Source: Paragordius varius
Taxonomy: Eukaryota; Nematomorpha
Assembly (NCBI GenBank): GCA_964247055.1
Contig: OZ176051.1
Coordinates: forward strand, 9,548,001-9,612,000
Length of the DNA: 64,000 bases
Reading direction: 5' to 3'
The translations under genes and the position numbers were made by a program. Shown here piece by piece: positions 12,792-26,300 of this stretch. Numbering within the stretch: position 1 is the first letter of the stretch; the number at the start of each line of letters is the position of its first letter. Under the pieces are notes generated by a model that was not told the origin of the DNA, made no database searches, and saw only the letters and a program-made list of their open reading frames with translations.

Positions 12792-15700
12792 CAAAATTAT
12801 TATATTAACATAAAACCTGTCTTCAGTAAGGTCATATCTAAATGCTTCCACCGCTGTTCTCGGTATCTTACCATACATTTCAAGAATTCTATTGTTAGCT
12901 AGAGCGGACATGCGATATAGACTAAAGGCACCTGGGGCAAACATATACCCACCAATTATAGATTCTGCGGGTTTCTCAAACATATGTTTGATACAATATT
13001 CTATTTGTTGAAAATCTATCATAGGCCCTTGTCCATATGAATGTATTCTGGAAAAAGATGCTCCAATAATCAGGTCACTTTCCATCATTTTGATCATTGA
13101 AACTAAATTTTCTGGACTAAAGCTATATCACAAATATTGTTATATATATATTAGTGTAAACCGTTTTGAAAAAAAAATGAAAAATAATTTACGAAAATTT
13201 AAGTATTATTTTATCTATAAAGAGAAAACTAGCATACAAAAGTTTTTGAACTCTTGTTTAACAGCTTCAATCTCTCAAAAAAGTATACTAATTAAATGAA
13301 ATTACAATAGACGGGGATCGATACCAAAGATTTTTGGAAAATAAAGTACCGTGCCGCTTAAAGATATGGAACCTGAATGACAATAAGAAAACAAACTTGT
13401 ATGGCTGAAAGATATTTTTTTATAATTATATGAACGAGATTCGATAAAAAGCAGTGGAACAAATAATGCTCAATTGGAATATATAATACGAGAGCTATTA
13501 TTGGCCATTTTTCTAGTGTAATTTGCTAAAAAGCAAAAATGCATGTCTGTTGATACGTATGATTTTTCATTTTGATTAGGTTCGCAATATATCATATTGG
13601 CACTACTTTCTTAGCAACTAATAAATATAAAAAATCCAAAACTCCAAAGATTTGTGTAATATCTTCCCTTTATCCAATTAAACAAACCGAATTAGCCAAC
13701 AATAGCTCTCGTTACTGTATATCTATTACCGCACGTCGCCATCAAGGGATAAAAAATATGTGTGTTCCATATTTGGTGAATTCTGACTTTTTTCGTTTTT
13801 CTTGATATATCCAATCAGATATGTCATCAGTAATACCTAAAATTGGAAATCTTCTTATAAATAAAATCGAAATTATAAAAAAATTATATTAAGAAATATA
13901 GAATTTACATGGCTCCAACGTTTGTACCTTCGAACAAATTTGGTATCTTTCAAATGAAAGACCAATGGTGTCCCATTTTTCATGATACAATCAATTTGAT
14001 AGCCATATGGGGTTTTATATGTAGAGCTTTTGGGCGGTTTTGGTAATTTCGCAAAACTTATATTTAATAAAGTACGAACATATTGATTGAAAGTAGGTAC
14101 TTCTGAATCCTAAAATATATATACCATTTACAATTGAAAATCACAGTCGAATCAAATTCACACTCGAACAAATTAAACCCTTGAACAAATCAAATTCACC
14201 CTAAAAATAAATTAGTTTTCGATATATAACTATCATTAATATGAAATATATTTTTACGACATAGTCCATTATTTTTCAGCATTATATTAATTTTAACAGA
14301 ATTATATTTGAAAAATATTATAAAATAAAGGTTATTTTTAATCTTAAAAAGCACAGAATTTATTTTGGGGTGAATTTGATATATATATATATATCTATTT
14401 ACGCAAATCTTAATATATGGTGTAAAAAAGTGTAGCTTATATACATTCTAACATATTATTTCCAATATTAAAAGCATATATATTGAAAAAAGATACTTTC
14501 GTAAATATAAATAAATATATATTAAACTGATTTTAAATATTAAAATCACTATTGTTATTTTTAAAGATATTTTAAAAAAAATTAAATACAATTTCATATA
14601 ATCTTAAATGCTACATTTTAAACAAAACAAATTTTCAAAATATTAGACATAATACTGGAAGAAAAAAACTTTATATACGGATCATTTCTTTACTCTGAAT
14701 AGATTAATGTTTTTTTAACTATAATTAGGATCACAACTTGTTACACTCGCCTGCCCAGTGCAATGAATTCATAGATCGTAAAAAACACTCAAATTAATCG
14801 AACGTTGGATGTACTTTTGAATTTTGCCTTTTTTAAAACTAATTAGCATAAATATTTTGCAGTTGTAATACTTGTTAAAAAGATATTAATTTACATTAGT
14901 ATTGTATTCAATAAATCAAGTATATACTTGAATAATGGCATCATCAATGACAATATGGCAATATGGCACAAAGTTTAAATGATTTTTTTGTTCATCCAAT
15001 CTAAATTAATGTAATACAAATTGGTACAAGTCTAAATTAACGTGTTAAGTCTCATTTTAAGTGGGAATTCAATCAAGATATTTTTAAAAATTCTTAATTC
15101 AAAAATAAAAACGTTACAATTGACTATACTGATAATTTTGGGGTTTTAGATTAATATTAGGTTATTATAAAGTTGTTATATAAAACTAGAACTTAAATAA
15201 TTCAATTTTGTAACACAAATCTTGATTGATAAAATTATGGGAAAAAGGTCAATTGTATTTATAAAATGGTTCATAAACATGGTGACATCCTTTTTAACGA
15301 ATCACTAATTAATCGCGTGAAATATTTTTTCTAACTAATCAGTCATATGTTTTGCAAATTAAGGCGTTGCTTTAGTGCAACTTAGGCTGACTGTGAATTG
15401 AGTCTGACTTTACGGTGTATGAGCGGGCATAAATCGTTTAAACGGTTTAAATAGCTTAATATGGCTCAAAAAAGGTCTGACACCCTTAAAATAAAAAATC
15501 AGAGAAAATGTGTATTCTGGAAAGCTTGTTTGGCTTGTTGCTATGGGAAAAGATAGTGGGCTCATCGGGGTTAATTTACATATTTTCCAATGCAAATGTT
15601 TCATTTAATTTAATATCGTAAATTATATTTTTATGATTTCCGAAAATTCCATCATCACAGTCAGCCCTGCACTTATTAAAACTTTAATCGGTTCGTACTA

Positions 15701-16844
15701 TTTTAGTTCGCTACCCCGTAAGAAAAAAGAGAGTTAGCTATATTAATTTATGTTAAAAAATGCTAAAATGGCCTAATAGAACAGGGGTGTTCAACACGCT
15801 TTTTTCGGCACACAAAAATTCTCTAAAAAATGTTGAAATTAAAAATTGGATTTCGATCAAAAATTTACAATTATCTGGAAACATATCATCCAAAATTGAG
15901 CTTAAAACAAAAATATATTAAGGCACCCCGCGAAGATATTGTTGGATACCCCTGATATTGAATAAATTATGGTCAAGTATGACCGATTAAAAATGTTTTC
16001 AAACCGTTCGCTTTTATATCTATCATTCCAAAAAAAATGTTTTTCAAAAGATTTGATTTTTTGATTGTAAAATTTATTATTATGCTTTTTAAGCAGTTTG
16101 TAGGTTGTATATCATTGCCCTATAATATTTAGCTCCTATTGTAATATATAAAAATTGCTAAACTGCATTTAAGCTGTCAACTCTATTTTTTGGACCTGAA
16201 CCTACATAAGTGCTTTTACAAAAATATAAAAATTCACCCTAGACATTAAATTTACCCTTTAACGCTTCTATCTCACCCTGAATATAAATATTTTTTTGGA
16301 AACCGAAAATTACCCATATTTTTTTATATCTAAAAAATGAAACATACTTACAATTAATATACAGTATGCTCATTAATGTGGTTCAATTCACATTAATGTT
16401 GGACAATTGGTAATACAGTAGCTTAAGTGTAAATAACAACAAATGGTTGATATAACAATTTTTTTCTATCAACATTAAATTTTTTGATTATGGAAAAAAA
16501 TTGTTTCATATCTGCTACTATACTATAAATGCCAACATTAATGTCAATTGACCAACATTAATGTGCCTACTGTAAAACATAAAAAATGATAGCTATGCTA
16601 CAAAGAAATATTTCATTTCAATGATTAGCCCAAAATCACATAATTTATTTTAAGGGTGACATAATAATGTTCAAAAGTGAATTTGAGATAATTGAAAAAT
16701 GCTCAAAGGTGAATTTGAAATGTTAAAAAAATACCTAAACAAGGAGTCCATTGAATATTCCATTTCTTGAGGTGTTTCATGCCACATTGTATCACATATA
16801 TAAAGTTCCGCCAAAGAATTAATACTGTTATTGTATGAAGACAT
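9937..16844 (-). CDS. Chitin synthase paralog B, short form lacking the N-terminal membrane domain
   Basis: Complete 11-exon gene, 642 aa. Exons: 16844-16735, 15000-14928, 14109-13909, 13836-13730, 13116-12817, 12149-11921, 11765-11598, 11228-10935, 10527-10479, 10415-10216, 10134-9937; all junctions are GT-AG and phases close. Motifs: CDTMWHE at 17-23, HIVIDDA near 51-57, LDGD at 159-162, TEDR at 261-264, QKRRW at 299-303, then a membrane-rich region (about 335-480), SWGTRE at 488-493 and two last membrane segments (about 578-642). The ATG is taken as the start because an in-frame TAA lies 18 nt upstream with no AG between them. Animal chitin synthases usually exceed 1,000 residues with many N-terminal membrane helices; none precede the catalytic domain here. 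Introns range from 63 nt to 1.7 kb. It may be a functional short form or a degenerate duplicate; no stop or frameshift was seen. Confidence 0.9.
11250..11535. mobile_element. hAT-like MITE, diverged, in chitin synthase B intron 7
   Basis: Left CCAACACGCGGCCCTCTAAG and right CGAATGCGGTTCGC...TGTTGGGCACTCC parallel the 4499 element. Interior blocks such as TTTGGCAACAAACTAGCAAA match the 7.2-kb copy. It occupies most of the intron 11597-11229. Confidence 0.5.
12766..12791. repeat. (TA)n microsatellite
   Basis: Pure TA/AT run of about 25 nt just inside chitin synthase B intron 5, 26 nt past the donor. Confidence 0.9.
15782..15954. mobile_element. Short hAT-like MITE
   Basis: CAGGGGTGTTCAACACGC at the left and GTTGGATACCCCTG at the right form inverted ends; the flanks TAATAGAA and ATATTGAA look like a diverged 8-bp duplication. 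173 bp, in the first intron of chitin synthase B. Confidence 0.65.
16362..16572. mobile_element. CAGTA-type MITE with TA duplication
   Basis: CAGTATGCTCATTAATGTGG at the left and its inverse CCAACATTAATGTGCCTACTG at the right, each flanked by TA. The inverted ends continue for ~45 bp, with ACATTAATGTTGG repeated inside. In the first intron of chitin synthase B. Ends and TA target fit Tc1/pogo-type transposons. Confidence 0.7.
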
Positions 16845-17516
16845 TTTCAAAAGATAAATTTAAACAAATAACAAAAACCGCAAATATGTTTATTATTGGG
16901 TATTGTTTTTTTGTCGATTCATTTATATATACTAACAATATAAATTGTTATTTTTGTATACTTTTTACGATAGCGGCGCGCACGTTATTTTTTCACCAAT
17001 AAAACAATTTGTGCCAATAAGTGATATAAAAATATAAATTATATCAAGTAATATTTTGGATATAAATGGAAAATAATATTATTGGTTATATGGGTCTTTT
17101 AAATTTGTTTCATTGAACACTGTTTTATAAAATACTATTGTATGGAAAATATATTGCTAATGAGTGTACAGATTTTGGTTTTATATCAGAGTTGAGTCTA
17201 TTTTCGGATTTACTGGCATTACTTTTAACTAATTTGTTTTGCATTGTATGGAATCAAAGTTAATTTAAAATTTATTGCCTATAATTTTTTTCAAATCCTT
17301 TTAGTTGCGAAACACTTTCAATAAAAACAGTTATAAATATTGGAAATCTTCAAATTATAAAATATTGTCAGATAGCATATGCAAAGAATATTATTATTGG
17401 TGAATGAAAGAGCAAAATATAACTTAAACCTAATAATATTGCTCTTTGATGTGTATGTAATCTGATAATTAATGAAAAACTGCAATTCACATTTACTCCT
17501 GCTGATATTTTACAGA

Positions 17517-17600
17517 ACGATCCGCTGGGCCGTGCCATCTATATTGGGCGGTTTACCAGCTATTTGGCGCATGTAAAATCCATGAAATATTTCGTTGAGG
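17517..17600 (+). other. Isolated GC-richer block, possible exon
   Basis: 84 bp near 50% G+C within DNA near 20-25%. On the plus strand it follows an acceptor (attttacag) and ends before GTAGAATG. One frame reads NDPLGRAIYIGRFTSYLAH and stays open to a TAA at about 17,671. A second plus frame (TIRWAVPSILGGLPAIWR) is open to 17,577, where GTAAAA could be a donor. I recognise neither protein. It could be a coding exon of an unseen gene or a captured fragment. Confidence 0.3.
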
Positions 17601-18061
17601 TAGAATGTAATTCTGTTAAAATATTTTGTACAAATACGCTTAAGATATTATCTAGGTTAAACTTTAGCGCAATATGCTAAAATATCTGAAATTCCCGAGG
17701 GATAAACACCTCAAAGCATATATTAATAAGAAAATATATTTTATTGAAAGTAACAAAAATTTGTTGTCTTCAAACAAATTCTTTAATTTTGAAATATATT
17801 ATATATATATATATAAATTATTATCGAAACGTCTGGTCTTACAGTCCATTACTCATGAATTTAAACAAGAATATATTCTGTGATATTTACCCCAAAATTA
17901 TTATAAAAAATGAGTATGCTAATAAAATCAATTATATCTAAATGCATCAAACGCTTATTTTGAAGAGAGTCCAAAATTATTAGCACTTTTCATGAAAAAT
18001 AAACAGCGGATTTAAAATGTAGATGCATAATAAGATGTCATGATGTTTTGTGACAATTAAT

Positions 18062-18660
18062 TAACACTTAGATACAGAGCCTTCATTTCCTTCGGTTTAA
18101 TTGGGGTAGTTAGATACCCAGGCTTTAAAATTAAATATTTTAAAAAATATATAATAAATGAAACCATTGCAAAAGTTTGCACTTATATAACATTACCGTA
18201 CCTATAATAAAAAATTAATCCAAAAATACTTGAAACTTATCTAGAGCAAAAAGGTAAAAATTTAGCCATGACATGTGTCCATAAGCTAAATGTGAAAATT
18301 ATGAAAAATATACCATTTTTCTGTTTATTTAAATGTTAAATGTGATTTTAATAAAAATTAAACTTAATTTTAGACTTACAATTATACACAATATTTAACA
18401 CTTGGATAAAACACATTCAATTTAGTCATTCGATTCAAATTGGGGTAGTTAAATACCCCAGGCCTGTTTTAAATTATATTCTTTTAAAAATATGGAAGGA
18501 ATCGAAACCATGGCAAAATTTTGCACTTATATAACATTAATAAACCGAAATATATAAAAAAAAAATTATTCAAAAATACTTGATATTACTTATTTTAAGA
18601 AACCGAAAGGTAAACATTTAGTCCACGTGACATGTGTGCAATAGTAAAATTGAAAAATAA
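18062..18660 (+). repeat. Two units of a dispersed repeat with palindromic GGGGTA...TACCCC core
   Basis: Units start near 18,068 and 18,408. Each has TTGGGGTAGTTA-GATACCC-like palindrome, CAGGC, then GAAACCATGGCAAAATTTTG, a run ending TATATAACATTA, then GGTAAA...TTTAGTC and ACATGTG. Coding is absent. The outer ends share no obvious inverted repeats, so the class is unknown. Confidence 0.65.
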
Positions 18661-18764
18661 TACAAAATAAACCGCTTTTTTATTTTTATAAATGTTAGAT
18701 GTAATTTAAATAAAAAATTAGCTTTAATTTTACCCTTAAAATTAAATGAAGACGATATTTTGCA

Positions 18765-19395
18765 AAAATTTTGAAAAATAAAAATGGCGTCGAAGTAGTT
18801 TGACATGGAACTTTTTTTTCAAAACAAAATTTTATTGAGATATTTTGGCATATTCATATAATTTTCATTGGGTTAGTAGCATAAATTTTAATTGGGACCG
18901 TTTCCTTCAGTAGTTTTCAAAACTCCCAACTCAAATTTAGTCTTGGGTATTTAGATGCCCCAAATTGAATCGAAGTGTTAAAAATTTTTAAAATTAAAAT
19001 GGCCCAAGTAGTTTATTGCGGAACTTTTTTTCCAAAATTAAATTTTACTTATATAATTTGGCTTATTTATGTTTATTGAGAAAGAAGCATAAATTAAAAT
19101 TAGAACCGTTTCTTTCAGTAGTTTTTAAAAATTTCAACTCAAAAATTGACTGGGGTATTTAGATAACCCAAATTGAATCGAAGTGCTAAAAAAATTTAAA
19201 ATTAAAATGGTAAGTAGTTTAATGCGGAACTTTTTTTCCAAAATTAAATTTTATTTAGATTTTTTGGCTTATTTATGTTTATTAAAAAAGAAGCATAAAT
19301 TTAAATTAGATCCGTTTTTTTCAGTAGTTTTTTAAAAATTTCAACTCAAAAATTGGGGGTATTTAGATACCCCATTTGTATCGCAGTGTTAAAAA
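18765..19395 (+). repeat. Three tandem ~205-bp units
   Basis: GAATCGAAGTG recurs at 18,967 and 19,175 and as a variant at about 19,379 (spacing 208 and ~204). Each unit carries AAGTAGTTT..GCGGAAC, TTGGCTTATTTATG, CCGTTTCTTTCAGTAGTTTT and ends in a GGGGTATTTAGATACCCC-type palindrome. The units are diverged from each other by several percent. Confidence 0.75.
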
Positions 19396-20363
19396 ATGCC
19401 ATTTCCTAGTTTATTTGACCAAAATTATATATAGTTGTAAAGGTTTACCCAGAAAATTACTAAGTGACTTGTTTCGGTTAACATAAATTTTCACTTTTTT
19501 GCATACTATATTTTGGGGTAGTTTTACTATTAAATATAATTATTGTTCTGAAGGTTGCTGTTTTGGTTAAGGTTTGGTTTAACAAATATTAGGCACATTT
19601 CTAAATATATTCGAAAATTGGCTTCGAAATTTGTTTTAAACATGAATGAATATAAAAAAATTGCTGATATGCCGAAAGTTATATGACCGCAAAAATATAT
19701 AGGATTTTCTATATTTAAAATTTCCCAGATTTGGAAATATGAAGGCTATACAACGAATACTTACAAAAACATGGCTTAAATACTTTTTAATATTTTAATT
19801 TAGAATTACTAAATTCCAAAAGGTAAAGTTTCTATTTTTATATTGCTTAAAAACCTTATAATATTTAAAGTCCTACAATTAAAACAAGCAGCTGGTTTCA
19901 AAATCTATGTTTTTGCTATTAATTTAGCTTTTTTATATATTATTTAACCATTACTATTTCTGTTAATAGGAAAAAAATTAAAGAGCAAATCGCAAAATTA
20001 TAATGATTTACTTTTTTAAAATTAAAAATTTTGACTAAAAGTTAAAAATGCACATTATAAATTGATTAACATATGTATAATTTATCAACAAATTTTAATA
20101 TGTTGCAAATTAGATTTTTAAAATTTATTTAAAAAAACTTTTTTACGATCCATATAATCCATAACATGTAATTACCAATATATTAATTTAAAAATTAGTG
20201 TTTCGCGTATTTTATTTATTAATAAAATAAATTATATTTTAGATATATATTATATGTTATAATCGTCAAATGTTAAATTTAATAAATATATTTATAACAC
20301 GCTTACCATTTCCTTGCGGTATATTTTATTTACTAATCACATGTAACGTTGAGCCGCGATGCG

Positions 20364-23300
20364 ATGTTTTGGATTTTTAATATTATTTTTATAAATTCTC
20401 TCATTTTACAGGTAAATTTAGTTATTTTTAATATAATTTATAATTATTAAATCGCTTGCTTTTTATTTGATTATTATATTTTATTAGCTCAATTATCTTA
20501 GGGTCCATTCTGGTAAAATAATTAGCCATTTAGGGAGGCTTACTACTTTAATAATAAATATATAGGGACATAAGATTTGACAAATGTCTTTTTTTATTTA
20601 ATCCTAAATTTTAATATGTGTGATATTAATTCTATTTATAATTAATGAAATAGCATCAAATGACCGTTTTTTTCTGCATCAAATTTACAATCTGTTGGAT
20701 TATATCAAATAACATATACAAATACATATATATATGTATATTTCTTTATTGGAAAAAATGTCTTTATGATTGTACAGCTATTAAGTCGTAACTATTTATG
20801 ATTGGGTTTTTTTAAAATTATAAATAATTTATAAGGATTAATATATGGAATAAAAAATGAACATCTATTTTTAAAGAGTCCTGGCTTAAATTTTAAAAAA
20901 ATTTAGTTAACTAATATCAAACTTTTTTATTGATATAAATAGAATAATAGAGTCACACGCAGAATAAGTTTTTATGTTGTTAAGAAACGATATGTTATAA
21001 ATATTTTTGTTCAATAGTTTTTTACAAGTCTTGGATTTAAAATTTTACGAACCGTTTTATGGAACATGTTGCAATATTTTTAAAAAACCGGTGGTGGCAC
21101 CGAAAATGTAAAAACAGGAACCGTAACCAGTTAAATTTTTAAAAGCAATCGGTTCCATATTAAAGACCAAGTTTTCGAAATTCTTATGGAAGTATTTTAT
21201 TTTTGCAATTGATAAAGGGGATATAAAAACCACTTTATGCAAGTATTTTGAAGTACGCGAGAAAACAGCAAATGCTTCAAATGGGGATCATTAATAAAAG
21301 GAACAGAAAAATAATTTAGTAAAGCATTTAAAGTTACACTGGGACGTTTTTAAGTATAATGAGCTGCAACTGAAACTAGTGTTAAATGCTAAGAACCGTT
21401 TTGGAACCGGTTTCAAATTTAGGCTCGGGTTCGAAGCCCTTGTTTTTATATACATCCTTAATTTGTTGGGAATATCTTCGACTTTACTATGTTAGAGTCT
21501 CCTCCAGGTACTTTTATTTTTTAAATGTAATTCTTAACATTTTAAAATTATTATAACCTTACCTACAGTATGCACATAGCGTATGTTTGTCCATAATTAA
21601 ATAAATTAAAATAAAAAATTGTTTAATTTCGACATTGTCTTTTTTACTCATACACTACTGTGTTGCCAATTGGCCGAGCCACCAAAAATGTGAATAGGCC
21701 AGTATAATTGTGCATACTGTAAATCATCTTAAGTGTGCACTTAATTTTAGTGTTCATTTGCCTACGAATTATAAAATATATGTAAAAATTGTGTTTTTAT
21801 TTAAAATATGAATTTATCTTACTATACTAATTAATTAATTTTAATTTTTTGTGAGTTATAACTGTATATTACATCCGAAAAATATTAGGTCATCAACCGA
21901 AACGCGAAATTGTTAAATTTTTAGTATATGTGTTTTTAATTAAATAAAATTCATAATTTATTTATTTATCGTTACATAAATATTAATTTTATAAAAAAAC
22001 TGGTTTTTAAATTAGCCAACACACATATACCAATTTCAAATTATTTTTATAATCAAAAAGTACAGCCAAAAATAATTTTGGTTAAACTACTATAAACACA
22101 TGTCTTTTTTAATCAAAAAATTGTAAGTTTAATTAAAATTTATTTTTTAAACAATCAAATATATACCTCCCACATATACTAAAAATTTTTGAAAATCGTA
22201 TATAATAAATAATACTTTTAACAATTTTCACATTTTGTTAAACAGATAATAAATATTTATTACCCTACTTAAAACCCAATCAAAGAAAAAAATATGTTAT
22301 AAATAAAAAAACGGAAAGATTCTTATTTGAACTATACAATTTTTTGGACATTAAGACATGTACATTTAATAAAGCAAAATTGATATTAATTCGAATTTTT
22401 ATATTTAATCTAAGGTTTTGTAACATTTGGCATTTTATTAATTTTTTTACGGGTCGCACAAAGCGGATGAACACACTCCTGCTTAAATGCAAATTATGTT
22501 TTTAAATTTATTTTGATGTGATTACCCAGCATAAAAAGTCTATCCCCTAATCTCAGTTTTATGCACGTTTATTTTTAAGTACACCAATATATGTATTTCA
22601 ACGCTCGAGTATAACACTTTCAAAACAATATATACATGATTTTTATAATAATTTGCATTGGAGACTGAAAAAAAAATATTTTAATTGAATATGCTCTAAA
22701 TTTGCGATTTTTCGATTTTGGGTAATATCATCATAAACCTTAAATGATTACCAAAGTTCACATAGCCTAATTATTATTATTGACTTTTTCTGCATACGTT
22801 TTGACCACCACTTATGTTTAAACACTTTTATACATATGTTAAAACATCAATATATTAATCTTACAAAATACTTTTTTTCAATGGGAATCCCTCTCTCGTA
22901 AAAAATCATAAATTTTTTCTTACCATCAATAGCAATATTCTGAGATATACCAGCTGCTTTGCGCATCCATATATATGCGTTTTACTATTGTGAAACATTT
23001 ATTAAGTGGTTTTTCATAATAATTCTGAAGCTAAATATATTAGTCAGTCCCTTCCCATACTTTGAAAATTTTGTTAAAATTTTGATTTTAAATCTCAAAT
23101 TTAAGGTAGAACAATTTAAATTAAAATATTGAATATGTAATAATCAAATCGTAATATTTTATTTTACAAGTTTTTAAGAGACCTTAGAAATCGATTAAAC
23201 TAAGGAAATGACATTTATTCTTTATGATATATATATGTATAAATATCGTGAATTATGACAGATTTTTTTTTATTTTACATTCGCACACATTATATAATCC

Positions 23301-26300
23301 ATAATGTTTAATGTTAATATTGTCGTTTGCTTGACAACCTCAAGAACGAATTGAATTGATTATATATGTATTAAATATAAGTATATATTAATTTGCAATA
23401 ATTTTTGTTATCATGCATTCTTCAGGGAATTTATATATTATCTATTATACTATATCAATATTTGTTGTCTATCTTTGATATTCTGATTTATATTTATATA
23501 AATAAATATTAATATCTATTCCTAACTCCATATTTTAATGTGTTTGATTTTGACAATACACGACTTTATATATTTATCTTGTCTTTTTAAAAGATTAGGA
23601 TTAAGGATGTCAAATGTAAATATAGAAGTGATATAATTTTTGCCTCTTAACAAGTTGAAATAATTTTTATGAATCACCAACAAATTCATTTGTTTGATAT
23701 TTTACTTTTATGGATGAGGGTTTACTTAATGCATATATGATAATTTTGAAATTTCTGTTTTTTTAATAATAGTTTGCAACTGATATTTGGGTAATAAATT
23801 TTGCTAAAATAATAAATTTTTGATAGCTATTATAAATTATTTACACATTTTTTCTCAATAATAATAATAATAATATGTAATTTAATAAATTATTGTCATT
23901 TCCCACAGATTTTTTGTTTGTTAAGTAGTTTAAACGTATTATAAAGGCGACACTAAAATTCAATACATGTCCTCCTGTCGTGCAGTATGTGTTTTTAAAA
24001 TCAATTACCTAAATAAATACCATTGCAAAAATGTACAATCTGAATTATATTTGATTGTTTAATATTGTGTTTTAATAGCATTATGACTAAACAAATAATT
24101 GGATGTTTAGGTATAAGAGTGTCTTTATAAATTGTAATTTTACATTGTTTCATAAAAATTTTGATTATTCGTCCATTTTATATGTTGAAAATTTTACGGT
24201 ATTTACCATACACATTGTATATGAGATCCCTTCATCATTGATAAAATTTAAAAGGACAACAACATTAATTTTTTTTAATGGCTCAAACTTTTTTTTATCA
24301 AATATTATATATTTGTAACTTTTTTTACAACATTGATTAATACGTGCCAAATTTGTATTTTTAAGTCGTTCTTTATTTGATCAATTTTTTTCCGTACTAC
24401 AATGAATATATATATTATTGGTTATAATGTTCCTTTTTATGGTAAAATTTAAATGTTGTAAGCAAAATTTTTTATTTTATGGATGAATTACAGTATGAAT
24501 GAGTATACAATGATAGTAAGTTATTAATTATTGCCAAATACCATATACAAAAAAGGGAAGTATTATTGGCCTATAGTTGATTTTTTCTTTTTAACTATAT
24601 TTAGCCAATAATAAATCGCTTTCTTGCAAATGCTATTTGGCAATAATTAATAACTTTCTAATATGCCAACGTATACAGTATTATACTTAAATAACCAAAA
24701 ATTTATTGGATTGTGGCCAAATATCCATATTAATTAAAGTTTGTTGTCCATTTTAATTTTGATATATAATATATTTTAAGTTTTAACCCTCTAACTCATG
24801 ATTTATATAACTCTTTCTAAAATATTTTTGGGATTAGCTTTGGGCCAATACGCAATATCCTCCTGTTTGGAGACAATATAGTGCCTCAAATACAAACAAT
24901 AACAACAATTTTTACCACAGAAATAAACATTTATCACATTACGTTTCGTCATCTGAATCAAAAAAAGATAGCAGCAACAGTTTTAGATCTGCCCCTAACT
25001 TAGTTTTAGGAAGCGGTCATTTCCCAAAAGAATTGATTGATGCTGAAATTGTTTCCCAGCCTTCACACAGTAGTAGATCAACCGTTTCTACCCGTCCTAA
25101 TCGCGACGCTTTAACCAATAAACTATCAAATTTGAGTATAACCCAATCTGCTCGGGTAAATTTTGTTTACACCAAATCTAATTTAAAAATGTTGCCTTTT
25201 TCTAAAATAGCTTTAATGGTTATCTGCCATCGGTTTTAAAACTTGATAAATATCATAAATAAGATTTCAGAATCATATGTATATTAACAAATTAATATTC
25301 TAACGTTGTTCAAACGTAAATTGTAAAAACGTATATTTTAAATGGCGATTAAATCGTAATTTTGTCAAAGATCTAACTTTAAAATATAGTAGATTAATCT
25401 AGTTAAATCTCTTTTGACGTTTCAATTTATTGATTTTGTAAAAAAATACAATTAATAATATACAAAACCTTACAAATTTCACCAATTTTACGCCATAGAA
25501 TACTAGACAGAAACAAATGAATCCAAATCCCATTATAAATTACCGATCTTTACCTCCCTCAAGCAACGTTGACGATGAAGATGAGAATGGGTCCGGATTT
25601 AAACCACAAATAGCCACAGATTTAGGATCAGGTTTCGCATATTACTATTGTTTATAGTAGTTTTTCATGTAAAATTTTATTTTTATATCATATGTTTTGT
25701 TTAATGTAAAACGCGATATTTGTCAAATGGTTAAAAATTGTGTTGTTACTATTAATGGCAGCAATCAATTATCTTGCTTTTTTATTTTTAGTACGGTTAT
25801 TATGGTAACTATATAATCTTAATAATGGAGATAACCACTTAAATTTTGGAAAAGCATTTATTTTTATTTTACCGTTTGTGAAAAAGGAGGCTGTTATATG
25901 ACCACGTTCAAATTCTTACGGCTATTATTTGGTTTTGATTAAAAAGAATAAGAAATATACCATACGAATTTCAGTTAATGTATCTTAAAAGTAGCCATTT
26001 TTCATAAAAATGTTTTGGTACAAAAGATATTTTAAAATGAATCTTTTGATACACTCCCAATTAACATATATTGTTAATTTAATATATATATATATAATAA
26101 TTATCGTCGATACCTGCAATTTTAATAAAAATATTTTCGTTTACTATCATATAATCTCACTCCACTAACTATTACATTACATATACCCCCTAGAGTTCCG
26201 ATTAGGGTTGGTTTAACCGGATAATTACCGCATGACTGCTTTTAAATGTTGCCACATTATTACAAAAGTTAATTTCTGTTTCAACTAAATTATAAAACAA

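Larger units (their letters stand above)
16845..20363. other. Divergent spacer, chitin synthase B to syndecan
   Basis: 3.5 kb between two divergently transcribed starts, so it should contain both promoters. No TATA or initiator could be singled out in such AT-rich DNA. It contains the GC-richer block at 17.5 kb and the repeats at 18.06-19.40 kb. Confidence 0.5.

Noticed and set aside
13090-13805. Plus-strand frames around 13.1-13.8 kb
   Set aside because: Antisense to chitin synthase B exons 4 and 5 and their intron.
15410-15604. 64-codon minus frame in chitin synthase B intron 1
   Set aside because: Considered as the missing exon after SLFR, but the 73-nt exon 15000-14928 fits in phase and carries the HIVIDDA motif.
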